From positions 1 through 64,000 of the forward strand of contig NZ_JPOS01000037.1 in the NCBI RefSeq assembly GCF_000759025.1: DNA of 64,000 bases. Direction: 5' to 3'. Every line of letters starts with the position of its first letter. Within the stretch, counting starts at the first letter, position 1. The notes below the pieces were generated by a model that had not been told where the DNA came from, ran no database searches, and saw nothing but the letters and a program-made list of their open reading frames with translations. The position numbers and the translations under genes were made by a program. This document shows, in pieces, positions 1 to 7,841 of the stretch. The DNA is from Phaeodactylibacter xiamenensis (GTDB lineage: Bacteria > Bacteroidota > Bacteroidia > Chitinophagales > Saprospiraceae).

Positions 1-1356
1 GTATTAATACTTTATTCACAAGAAGTACTCGACGCAGGGATAGATTATGAGCAAGAAGCAATACTTGGGGTAGCTGACCTAAATACTGCCCTTGCCGAAT
101 CTGCGATTCCTAATACCAATGTCTCGGCTGAAATTGCAGGATATGAATTGTTGGAGGGGTATGAAGAGATGGGCAACGCGATTGCTGCTCGCGGCCAATT
201 AGAACAAAATCCAAATATTCCAGCCCTTAGAGATGAATATAATGCCGATTTGGTTGTCTTGTTCCAAGTCATGGATTTCTTTTCAGATGGCGTGCAACTA
301 GGCGGAATAGCAATGATAAATGATGGCCGATTTACAGGTGGTGTACCAGACGTGAATATGGTTTTTAGTGTGATTGATACAGAAGCTCCGCCAGATATTT
401 TTGCCCATGAAATAGGACACTTACTTGGCTGTCGACATTTAAAGGAAGATGACCCACACGGATTTGCTAATGCTTATGAAATATGCACATTGCCAATATC
501 TGGTGAGGGGCAAAATTTTTGTGCCCAATATATGAGTACTGTCATGGACGGGAACGCTGGTGTAAGCAGGGTATTGAGATTTTCTAATCCGGAAGGACTT
601 TATCAGGAATTTGCCACTGGCACAGAAGATCATAATAATGCTAGAATGATAGCCCAGACAGCTTGCCCGATTAGTCTATTTGGAGGTATGGTGGAGGGCG
701 GATTTGCAGACCCCCCTTTTAATGCCAATGCCACTGGGCCATTGTATATTTATCACGATAATATCGGTTCTTTTACTTATTCCTCTTACTATGAAGGCTG
801 TCAAGACGGCATTGTTGAGTATCACTGGGAAATTAGCTGGGATCATCAGAATACCTTTCAGACGCTGTCTTATGAGGAAGATGCTATTCTACAGGCTGTA
901 GATGTTCCTCAGAACCAACCGACTGGCTTCATCAGACTGACTGCTAGTTGTACCGAAGAGCCGGATGAGGTTGTCAGGGTATTACAGCTCACTAACTGGA
1001 GTGCATGGAATTTGAAAATTGACCCAAACGGAGAGGACTCCTATGCAGTTAGGTCTAGCAGAAGAGTAAAAGCTGGGCGTATATCTGAAACCAGTGATGA
1101 AGGTGCTTTAAGTATTTTCCCTAATCCTGTGAAGAATATCCTATACATTGAATCGGAAACAGTCGCTTTAAATGATTTGTTAGAAGTCAATCTTTATTCC
1201 GTTCAAGGTACCAGGTACGATTTTCATAAAAACCTGCTTAGCGAACAATCAACCCAATTAAGCATTGACGTAGGCAGCATGGTTCCTGGATTTTATATCC
1301 TGGAGTTAAAATCTGCCGAAAGATATTTTCATCTGCCCATAATAATCGTACACTAA
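1..1356 (+). CDS. Secreted metzincin-type metalloprotease with T9SS sorting domain, 5' end outside window
   Basis: The frame is open from the first base, so the N-terminus lies outside the window. A zinc-binding HEIGHLLGCRH motif (HExxHxxGxxH type) starts near base 406, and a possible Met-turn (STVMDG) follows about 40 residues later. This arrangement is known from metzincin proteases. After a roughly 180-residue region with aromatic-rich beta segments, the protein ends in a type A T9SS C-terminal domain: a SIFPNPVKN block, then GFYILELKS, then a short basic/hydrophobic tail. It is therefore inferred to cross the outer membrane through the type IX system as a surface or secreted endopeptidase. 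The TAA stop overlaps the ATG of the next gene, so the lipoprotein downstream is probably translationally coupled. Base composition is more AT-rich than the housekeeping genes further along. Substrate unknown. Confidence 0.85.
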   Translation, partial: VLILYSQEVLDAGIDYEQEAILGVADLNTALAESAIPNTNVSAEIAGYELLEGYEEMGNAIAARGQLEQNPNIPALRDEYNADLVVLFQVMDFFSDGVQLGGIAMINDGRFTGGVPDVNMVFSVIDTEAPPDIFAHEIGHLLGCRHLKEDDPHGFANAYEICTLPISGEGQNFCAQYMSTVMDGNAGVSRVLRFSNPEGLYQEFATGTEDHNNARMIAQTACPISLFGGMVEGGFADPPFNANATGPLYIYHDNIGSFTYSSYYEGCQDGIVEYHWEISWDHQNTFQTLSYEEDAILQAVDVPQNQPTGFIRLTASCTEEPDEVVRVLQLTNWSAWNLKIDPNGEDSYAVRSSRRVKAGRISETSDEGALSIFPNPVKNILYIESETVALNDLLEVNLYSVQGTRYDFHKNLLSEQSTQLSIDVGSMVPGFYILELKSAERYFHLPIIIVH

Positions 1357-1949
1357 TGAAAGAGCAGTTATACTTTCTCAATATGATTCTGTTTTCATTT
1401 TTTATAAGCTGTTGCAATGATGATGATATGATGATAAAAGAACCTGATGGCATGGTGGTTGATTGTAGCGAAATGGATTGCTCGACTCCGGGGGATTTTT
1501 ATGGTGTTGGTGTGATGAATGAGGAGTGTTGGATAGCAGATAATACTGAGTTAGAAATAAACACCCCATCTGCAATGATGTTAGTAAACTTGCGGAAGTA
1601 TGAATCGAATAGTATAGATGGCTATCTATATTTTATTGTTAATAAACATACGGACTTAAATGATACAATTTGGCTGGGGTTTTCATACAGTAATGTACCC
1701 ATTCCAAATGTAGCGCGAACTAAATATACTTACCTTGAAGACCATTCCATAGTTGGAGACTTTGATTTTTCTCCCGATGATGAACTGACTTATAATGACT
1801 TTTTAATCATTGATTATTTTAATCAAGACACTAGTATCGTAGAGGGGCATTTTCAAGTTCGCTTCCCGCAAAGGAGTGTTAATCATTTCGTTAATGCACC
1901 CGATAGTATGAATATCCAATGCGGACGTTTTAGGGTAAGTGAATATTGA
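1356..1949 (+). CDS. Small SPII lipoprotein, coupled to secreted protease
   Basis: A 197-residue protein whose ATG overlaps the stop of the upstream protease (TAATG). The N-terminus has a short charged segment, a hydrophobic stretch and a cysteine pair (FFISCC), followed by acidic residues (NDDDMM) typical of Bacteroidota lipoproteins that reach the cell surface. The mature part is predicted beta-rich and acidic, with a C-terminal pattern EGHFQVRF...CGRFRV. That pattern loosely resembles the end of the lipoprotein at 58164-58715, which also sits beside a T9SS-exported protein. No catalytic motif is visible. The role may be as surface partner, inhibitor or anchor of the protease, but that is inference from the overlap only. 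Confidence 0.75.
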   Translation: MKEQLYFLNMILFSFFISCCNDDDMMIKEPDGMVVDCSEMDCSTPGDFYGVGVMNEECWIADNTELEINTPSAMMLVNLRKYESNSIDGYLYFIVNKHTDLNDTIWLGFSYSNVPIPNVARTKYTYLEDHSIVGDFDFSPDDELTYNDFLIIDYFNQDTSIVEGHFQVRFPQRSVNHFVNAPDSMNIQCGRFRVSEY

Positions 1950-2004
1950 GTATTAATAATTGTGGCTAACAAGGGCTACTCGTCGAAATTTTGGGGGCAA
2001 CATT

Positions 2005-2220
2005 CCTGATCATCGTTATTTCGAGTACACCTCACACCTGTCGCTCGCCTACTGGTACAAAAGGTATATGGTAGAGCTGTCCTACATTCATGGCCTGGGG
2101 CTGAGGAACAGGGAGCGGGAAATGCTCCGCCCCATCAATGAGCTCAACCTCACGCTCATCCTTCAGTTCAAGGCGCCGTGGTCTGGTAAAGGGCGCAGGG
2201 GTATGGAGCTTCGGTTTTGA
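2005..2220 (+). pseudogene. Detached 3' end of outer-membrane beta-barrel gene (copy 1)
   Basis: These 72 codons encode the same amino acids as the last 71 residues plus stop of the barrel gene at 6740-7429. Comparing the two by eye, I count seven base differences, all synonymous, and no indels. The rest of the barrel gene (signal peptide and first two thirds) is absent; upstream sequence is unrelated except for a short shared TTGGGGGCAAC lead-in with copy 2. No convincing start codon exists, so it is probably not translated by itself. Third-position-only divergence suggests it separated recently from a functional gene or is homogenised by gene conversion. Confidence 0.8.
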
Positions 2221-2340
2221 AGGCTTATTTTATATAATCCAAAGGCTAGTTGGGCAGGTTGCATTGCCTGACCCCACTTCCCTGGATGTCCACGGGAACT
2301 GGATTTTGGTGAATGATGGGGGCGTGGTGAGCCCCTCTTG
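2221..2340 (+). repeat. Tail of the barrel-cassette repeat (copy 1)
   Basis: After the TGA of copy 1 the homology to copy 2 (3923-4040) continues for about 120 bases, with patches such as AAGGCTTATTTT, CTGGATGTCCAC and GGGGGCGTGGTG separated by diverged sequence. Copy 3 (after 7429) diverges right after AAGGC, but a similar patch around GATTTTGGTAAGTAACGGGGGC recurs near 7602-7623. The non-coding tail therefore belongs to the repeated unit. No gene is visible in 2221-2437. Confidence 0.65.
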
Positions 2341-2437
2341 TTAAAGTCCCAAGCCTGCACATTGAAAATTCCCACTCCGGCATTATAGTAATAAACGAGC
2401 TAACGCATGCCAGTTAGGTAGATGGAAGGACCGGTAT

Positions 2438-3553
2438 CTACTTAACAAATGCTCGAAAGTTTTCTCTGTTAATCAGGAACCCTTCGGCATCATAAGCTTT
2501 AGTGAAAGTAGTTGAGATTTTAGCGCGCTTATTTGGGTTCCATTTAAATTCGTAGGCTTTCAAATTCAGCCCTCTTTGCTCAACGTAATCAATTTCCTGC
2601 TGCTGGTTTGTTCTCCAAAAAAAAGATTTTGCAAGGGTGAATTTATATTTATTCATTTTTATTCGCTCTGAGATAAGAAAGTTCTCCCAAAGTTGTCCGA
2701 CATCTGATCTTAATGCCAGGTGGTCCATGGCACCAATTACAGCATTCCGGATACCATTATCATAAAAATAGATTTTCCTTCCTTTTTTGATTTCATTTCT
2801 AACGTTTCGGTTAAAACTTGGAAGCCTGAATACGACATATCCTTGTTCCAATATCGTTATGTACTTCTCGATGGTGTTCCGGTCCACACCCACTAACTGG
2901 CTCAACTCATTGTAACGGACTTCACTTCCGATTTGTAAAGCCAATGCCTGAATCAGCTTATCCAATACCTGAGGTTTTCTTATTCCAGCATAAGACAAAA
3001 CATCTTTGTATAAATAACTGCTAACCAGATTTCCCAAAATTTCCGGCTCTTCATTAGGATTGTTGATGACATCTGGGTACATGCCGTATACCAATCTCCT
3101 TTCTAATTGCTGATCGGCTTCAATAAACCCTACATGATGCTCAAATTCTTCCCAGCTTATTGGAAATAGTTCGTATTCCCATTTCCGCCCGGTAAGTGGT
3201 TCATTGAGCTCATTGAACAGTGAAAAGGAAGAGGAGCCGCTAATCCATAATTGAACATCCTTTAGCTGATCAATTATTATTTTCATCGTTAGGCCTATAT
3301 TGTTGATCCGCTGTGCTTCATCAATAAATACGACTTTGTGATCGCCGATAAAGGCACGGATTTGATCCGTATTTGGGGTGTCCAATAATGTTCTGATACG
3401 TGGGTCGTCACCATCAAAAAATTGATATCGCTCGTTCCTGAGCAATTTTTTGATCAATGTCGTTTTACCAACCTGCCGGGGCCCAATTATAATAATCGCC
3501 TTTCCTCTACCGGCTTTTCCGCTTATGCGTTCTGCAAGTATTCGTTCAATCAT
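2438..3553 (-). CDS. AAA ATPase with DUF4143 C-terminal domain
   Basis: A 371-residue protein starting at MIERILAERI. An earlier in-frame start would add 54 residues encoded by the neighbouring repeat, so the ATG at 3553 is preferred. The N-terminal half is an AAA_14-type P-loop domain: Walker A GPRQVGKTT near residue 25 and Walker B VVFIDEAQRI near residue 75. The C-terminal half matches the DUF4143 layout, with a PD-(D/E)XK-like fold suggested by EIDYVEQRGLNLKAYEFKWN near the end. Proteins of this family are widespread, often horizontally transferred, and of uncertain function; roles in DNA handling or toxin-antitoxin-like systems have been proposed. Here it is the only minus-strand gene in the island and lies exactly between two direct repeats of the barrel-gene 3' end. 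Confidence 0.88.
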   Translation of the reverse strand: MIERILAERISGKAGRGKAIIIIGPRQVGKTTLIKKLLRNERYQFFDGDDPRIRTLLDTPNTDQIRAFIGDHKVVFIDEAQRINNIGLTMKIIIDQLKDVQLWISGSSSFSLFNELNEPLTGRKWEYELFPISWEEFEHHVGFIEADQQLERRLVYGMYPDVINNPNEEPEILGNLVSSYLYKDVLSYAGIRKPQVLDKLIQALALQIGSEVRYNELSQLVGVDRNTIEKYITILEQGYVVFRLPSFNRNVRNEIKKGRKIYFYDNGIRNAVIGAMDHLALRSDVGQLWENFLISERIKMNKYKFTLAKSFFWRTNQQQEIDYVEQRGLNLKAYEFKWNPNKRAKISTTFTKAYDAEGFLINRENFRAFVK

Positions 3554-3706
3554 ATTGTAAACATAGTGAAATATGAATAAAATTTTGAAAAAGTATGTTT
3601 TTTTATGATTTAGAACTTTTGGCACGATGGTATGAGGGCAATCTTTGTCGTCTAATACTGAAACTGGCATGGATGCGGAAAATGCAGGAACCTTGGGGGC
3701 AACGCT

Positions 3707-3922
3707 CCCCATCACCGTTATTTCTAGTACACCTCACACCTGTCGCTCGCCTACTGGTACAAAAGGTATAGGGTAGAGCTTTTCTACATTCATGGCCTGG
3801 GGCTGGGGAACAGGGAGCGGGAAATGCTCCGCCCCATCAATGAGCTCAACCTTACACTGATCGTTCAGTTCAAGGCGCCGTGGTCTGGCAAGGGGCGCAG
3901 GGGGATGGAGCTTCGGTTTTGA
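3707..3922 (+). pseudogene. Detached 3' end of outer-membrane beta-barrel gene (copy 2, with stop codon)
   Basis: Same 216-bp unit as copies 1 and 3 with no length change, but degraded. The codon for the Glu in the RYFEY motif has become TAG, and several changes are nonsynonymous (for example Met to Arg in KRYMVEL and Arg to Gly in GLRNR). It cannot encode the barrel end and looks like a decaying copy. It is preceded, like copy 1, by TTGGGGGCAAC. Confidence 0.8.
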
Positions 3923-4291
3923 AGGCTTATTTTGTATACGCCCTAATGGCTAGCTGGGCAGACCGCGGTGCCTGGCGACATTTCTCTGGATGTCCACAGG
4001 AATTTGATTTTGGGGAGTGACGGGGGCGTGGTGGGGCAGAAAACTGTTTTTTTGTGCATTTAAACCAGCGCGCTGCTTAATCACCAATTTGACCATAGCT
4101 ACTGGATTGACTATTAGGCTTGTATCTATCCTCTATATGTATTAGCCAATAATCAGCCCAGTCTTTTTTCGGAGAAAATGTCACAAAATGGTTCCTAAAA
4201 TTTTCATATCTTTAGGATGACAATAGGATAAGCGCTTATTCTAATCTCTCAAGTTTTAAACACTGAACAATGAACTTGCTTAACCTTTTGC
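3923..4291 (+). other. Repeat tail (copy 2) plus AT-rich upstream region of protease gene
   Basis: Bases 3923-4040 repeat the tail seen after copy 1. From 4040 to 4291 the sequence is AT-rich and I see no gene. A weak promoter-like TATCTTTA lies near 4208-4215, about 60 bases before an ATG at 4270. That ATG opens a 35-codon frame ending in TAA just after an (AC)5 tract; this frame is offset from the downstream protease frame (see findings). Confidence 0.4.
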
Positions 4292-6622
4292 GTGGCTCTG
4301 GTTATTACAGAAGTCACATACACATTACATCCGCCGAAGCCAATCGGCGAAGGAGGACACACACACAGCGTTCTTAAGTTTCTGCTAGCGACGGTTCTCT
4401 TGTTTGTCATGACCAATCCTTCCTATGCTCAACGTGAGGGTGAGAAAAATAGCTATAGAGCTTGGTCTACCTGTGATAGCTACAATGGATTTTTTGATAC
4501 TGGGGCATTAGAAACAATGGAGTATATTTCTGATACTATTTATCCAAGTGGCCGGATGATAATTAGAGCTGACCACTGGCACGAGCTGGGAGGCGTGGAT
4601 AGCATCAGCAGTATGATGGGGCTGAATAATGATTATAGTTTTCAGCTGGTAAAAACACAAAAGAGCCGGGGCGATGATGGAATCAGTTATTACCGTTATC
4701 AACAATATTATAAGAACATTCTGGTTGAAGGGGGAGGATTCACGATTGCTGCTCTGGCTGGACCAGGTCCAGGCCCTGAAAACCCCTGTTTAGAAGTGAA
4801 AATGCTTTTTCCGTTTGTTGCAACAGAGGTACACTCGATAGACCCTATTCCATTGAGCTCGATTTCAGTGGCAAATACTCTGGGGAATTACTATGTAGCC
4901 CAACCTCAGGCAAGCCTGTCTGTTTTAGATACCAATATGAGCATCTGGCCCAATCTTCTTAATGACTGTGCTTACCATCTAGCCTGGGATGTTAACTATA
5001 TTATTGATGGTGAAAGCAAAAGGGCATGGGTAGATGCCAAAAGCGGGACGGTGCTTAATGTAACCGACGGATCAATGAATTTGGTTGCTCCTATGGAAAC
5101 ACCCGGATATGGGCAACTTCCTGGAAACACCAATGATTTGAATGATTCGTTTGACGGATCAGCAACCCGGCTAATTAGTGAAAACCTGGATTCGGAGGTA
5201 AGAACTTATGATTTTGGTGGAAATATGCAAGAAAGACCCTTGAGCATTAATCTCAGTGAATGGCCTGACGCCTTTATACCGTCAACTAACCTCCTTCAGT
5301 GGGACGGGACTATAGCCTCTCCTCATGTTTATCAAGCTCATTTTGCAACTACGGAATGCGTAAAAATTTTCTCCTCCTCTTTAGAAATAGATTTTGGCAC
5401 GGTCCGGGTTGCTGTGGATGAAAAGGAAAACGCAATAGCTTACAGTGAATCCACTGATTTTAGTGCCTTTATAGCTCTAGGCTTCCTAGGAGGGTCAACT
5501 ACGGCTATATTTGATATCGTTGCCCACGAACTAGGTCATTGCTATATGTCTGGGGAGTCGCTGGAATATACAAATGCAGGAAATGAATCCCTTCACGAAG
5601 GTATCGCAGATATGTTTGGTACCTATGTCGAGTCCGTTATACAAGGCTCAGTCGATTGGGTAATAGGTGATGATGAGCCGGCTGTGGCCGAAAAAGTAAA
5701 CAGAGACTTAGCCAACCCTGAGTTCAATTGTTTTTCGGATGTTGAAAGTTTACTTCAACCACACACGAGGTCCACCCCACTTAGCCATTGGTTTTTCTTA
5801 GCCAGTGAAGGAGACCCCGCTCTGGGCATCAACTCGCTGGGCATGGAAACGGTTTTAGGCTATATCATGGATGCCCTGGCAGCGAATTCCTCATTAAGTG
5901 ATTACGGCGACCTTAAAGATGCGGTTTTAGGGGTGGTTGAATTGCAACACAGTGTATGTTCGGAAGAGTACACTTCGATCGCTAGAGCATGGAATGAAAT
6001 CTGTGTGGGTAATACACCTATTTGTCCATACACTATCACTGGAAATCCTATTGTTTGTGAAGAAAACAATGTCTTGTTGTTATGTATCAATGGAGGGATA
6101 CCTAATGCTACGTACAGGTGGTATATTCCTGGAGATGCGAACTGGACGGCTAACGGTCAATCTGGTACGAACTTATTTGAAGGCAATTGCTTGTACGTAA
6201 CTCAATTTGATAATTACCCTTATTACCCTCAATCCTTTGAAATTGACATATATTCTCCTACAGTAGGCCCTGCGTACAATCAGTCCATCACGGTGAGGTT
6301 AATTGACTGCAACGGAGATGACCCCACTTGTTGGGAGTACTATGATAGCCTGCAGCCATTGATGCACAATGATGAAGGGCAACATGAGAGTGCTGTCGAA
6401 CACCGCCTGGGTAAAACCCGGTTTACCATAGATCAAAACCTACCACAGCAATCAGTGTACTGGATTAAAGGTTACGACATCATGGGAAGGCTGGTTTATG
6501 ATGGGCTCTTCAAAGATATAAGGGATGAAGGTCTCCCCAGCCGATACGGCATGCTAATGTTGCAATACTTTGACGAAAATGGAAAATGGTTAGGCACCCA
6601 AAAAGTAATGCCTAACAGATAG
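4292..6622 (+). CDS. Secreted thermolysin-like (M4/fungalysin-type) metalloprotease
   Basis: A 776-residue protein read from a GTG at 4292, because the frame has no usable ATG before the signal peptide (hydrophobic FLLATVLLFVM then SYAQ). An FTP-type propeptide is suggested by YYRYQQYYKNILVEGG near residue 130. The catalytic zinc motif VAHELGHCY lies near residue 410, with the downstream NESLHEGIADMFG supplying the third ligand, the classic thermolysin arrangement. A PKD-like, Cys-containing region follows. The C-terminus (GYDIMGRLVYDG...PSRYGMLMLQY...GTQKVMPNR) looks like a degenerate T9SS sorting domain. Predicted to be exported and to cleave extracellular protein. The start is unusual: an ATG at 4270 is out of frame by one AC unit. 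Function of the family is sure; the exact N-terminus is not. Confidence 0.85.
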   Translation: MALVITEVTYTLHPPKPIGEGGHTHSVLKFLLATVLLFVMTNPSYAQREGEKNSYRAWSTCDSYNGFFDTGALETMEYISDTIYPSGRMIIRADHWHELGGVDSISSMMGLNNDYSFQLVKTQKSRGDDGISYYRYQQYYKNILVEGGGFTIAALAGPGPGPENPCLEVKMLFPFVATEVHSIDPIPLSSISVANTLGNYYVAQPQASLSVLDTNMSIWPNLLNDCAYHLAWDVNYIIDGESKRAWVDAKSGTVLNVTDGSMNLVAPMETPGYGQLPGNTNDLNDSFDGSATRLISENLDSEVRTYDFGGNMQERPLSINLSEWPDAFIPSTNLLQWDGTIASPHVYQAHFATTECVKIFSSSLEIDFGTVRVAVDEKENAIAYSESTDFSAFIALGFLGGSTTAIFDIVAHELGHCYMSGESLEYTNAGNESLHEGIADMFGTYVESVIQGSVDWVIGDDEPAVAEKVNRDLANPEFNCFSDVESLLQPHTRSTPLSHWFFLASEGDPALGINSLGMETVLGYIMDALAANSSLSDYGDLKDAVLGVVELQHSVCSEEYTSIARAWNEICVGNTPICPYTITGNPIVCEENNVLLLCINGGIPNATYRWYIPGDANWTANGQSGTNLFEGNCLYVTQFDNYPYYPQSFEIDIYSPTVGPAYNQSITVRLIDCNGDDPTCWEYYDSLQPLMHNDEGQHESAVEHRLGKTRFTIDQNLPQQSVYWIKGYDIMGRLVYDGLFKDIRDEGLPSRYGMLMLQYFDENGKWLGTQKVMPNR

Positions 6623-6639
6623 CATAAAGTTAAAACGGC

Positions 6640-6723
6640 CCCTCCTGATTTCCAAAAAGAACGAGTAATGCATCTTTGCATTCTCTCTTCAAGCGGAAGA
6701 AGCAATTTCGGAAATCAGGAGGG
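6640..6723. repeat. 14-bp perfect inverted repeat between protease and barrel genes
   Basis: CCCTCCTGATTTCC (6640-6653) is the exact reverse complement of GGAAATCAGGAGGG (6710-6723), with a 56-base spacer that contains a promoter-like CATCTTTG (about 6671-6678). The 3' arm is followed by an A-run, not a T-run, so this is not an ordinary plus-strand terminator. It could be a cruciform, an mRNA stem that hides the leader of the barrel gene, or an insertion footprint. Confidence 0.6.
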
Positions 6724-6739
6724 CTAAAAAAATAAAGCC

Positions 6740-7429
6740 ATGAACCATTACTTCAAACGCACCTTTACTGCCTTACTCCTACTGCTCAGCGCAAGTGCCC
6801 TGCACGGGCAGACCTACTTCAGCCTGCGGCTGGGAGGAGGATTGACGGATATTGAAGGAGGGGATTTCCATGTAGCAGGACCTCGTCCAGATTGGTACGA
6901 TGTGGACGCACAAACCCTAAGGCACTTGTTGGTTGGTTTGAGCGTAGAACAACAAATAGGCGAAGCGCTATTCTTTTCCTGGGCGAACGGCTATTATTTT
7001 GATCGTGTATTCAGAATGCGGACAGATGGCATCGCTAGTATAAATTTTCATCGCTTTGATAGCTGGCGTACGGATTTTGCTGTTAAGCGTTCAATTGCTG
7101 ATGCATTTTTGGTAGGAGCTGGACTTGGGCTGAACTACATCCATAATTCTGAGATAAGTACAGATGGAAAAGATTACTGGAAAATCACGAGTTACAATTA
7201 CCGTGAAAACGCTCCTGATCATCGCTATTTCGAGTACACCTCACACCTGTCACTCGCCTACTGGTACAAAAGGTATATGGTAGAGCTGTCCTACATTCAT
7301 GGCCTGGGGCTGAGGAACAGGGAGCGGGAAATGCTCCGCCCGATCAATGAGCTTAATCTTACGCTGATCCTTCAGTTCAAGGCGCCGTGGTCTGGTAAAG
7401 GGCGCAGGGGTATGGAGCTTCGGTTTTGA
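6740..7429 (+). CDS. Outer-membrane beta-barrel protein (full-length parent of the cassettes)
   Basis: A 229-residue protein with a Sec signal peptide (basic MNHYFKR, leucine-rich core, LHGQ cleavage region) and alternating aromatic/glycine strands typical of an 8-10 strand porin-like barrel. It ends in Phe as expected for BamA-assembled proteins. The C-terminal 71 residues (from PDHRYFEY onward) are also encoded by two detached copies upstream. It follows the M4-type protease on the same strand, separated by a 14-bp inverted repeat. No specific function can be assigned; adhesion, pore formation or export assistance are possible. Confidence 0.8.
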   Translation: MNHYFKRTFTALLLLLSASALHGQTYFSLRLGGGLTDIEGGDFHVAGPRPDWYDVDAQTLRHLLVGLSVEQQIGEALFFSWANGYYFDRVFRMRTDGIASINFHRFDSWRTDFAVKRSIADAFLVGAGLGLNYIHNSEISTDGKDYWKITSYNYRENAPDHRYFEYTSHLSLAYWYKRYMVELSYIHGLGLRNREREMLRPINELNLTLILQFKAPWSGKGRRGMELRF

Positions 7430-7449
7430 AGGCGCTTTCTTGGTTTAAA

Positions 7450-7481
7450 CTCAGGCGACGATTTTGGAATCGTGGCCTGAG
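7450..7481. repeat. Strong hairpin downstream of barrel gene
   Basis: CTCAGGC-G-ACGATT, loop TTGG, AATCGT-G-GCCTGAG forms a stem of 13 base pairs with a single mismatch, 21 bases after the barrel-gene stop. There is no T-run after it, so it may act as an mRNA 3' stabiliser or be a dispersed palindromic element rather than an intrinsic terminator. Confidence 0.6.
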
Positions 7482-7502
7482 CATAAGACGTAAGGTTGTC
7501 TG

Positions 7503-7548
7503 TCAGGTCGCCCCCCGTATAGCTATCGGGGCTAAAGTTACCACCTGA
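7503..7548. repeat. Nested palindrome with CCCCGTATAGCTATCGGGG core
   Basis: Outer arms TCAGGT (7503-7508) and ACCTGA (7543-7548) enclose a near-perfect palindrome CCCCGTATAGCTATCGGGG (7513-7531). GATAGCTATC-type palindromes are common dispersed elements in Bacteroidota genomes as far as I recall. The remaining sequence to 7778 holds a last patch of cassette similarity (7602-7623) and no convincing gene. Confidence 0.5.
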
Positions 7549-7778
7549 TTTTAAATGAAAAGCTTCCCACGCCGATCACCTGAGTATTCACAGAAACTGG
7601 ATTTTGGTAAGTAACGGGGGCAGCAGCAGACTTCATTTCATTGCCCCTACTGCCTTAGGCAACTGCAACAAAAACGGCAGGCTTCATAGTAAGTGGTGTC
7701 GGTTATCCTCATTACTATATGATATACCTCTTCAAAATAGCGGTAAATCCGATGCCTTCAAAGTTTCAGAAGGGAAGA

Positions 7779-7819
7779 AATAAAAACCGGACTGTTGCGG
7801 CAAATGGCAACAGCCCGGT
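7779..7819 (-). terminator. Intrinsic terminator of the downstream POT gene
   Basis: On the minus strand ACCGGGCTGTTGC pairs with GCAACAGTCCGGT around a short loop, followed by TTTTTATTTC. It lies 23 bases after the stop of the POT transporter gene. Confidence 0.8.
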
Positions 7820-7841
7820 CCCTCGCGAAGTGCTTGACTAC

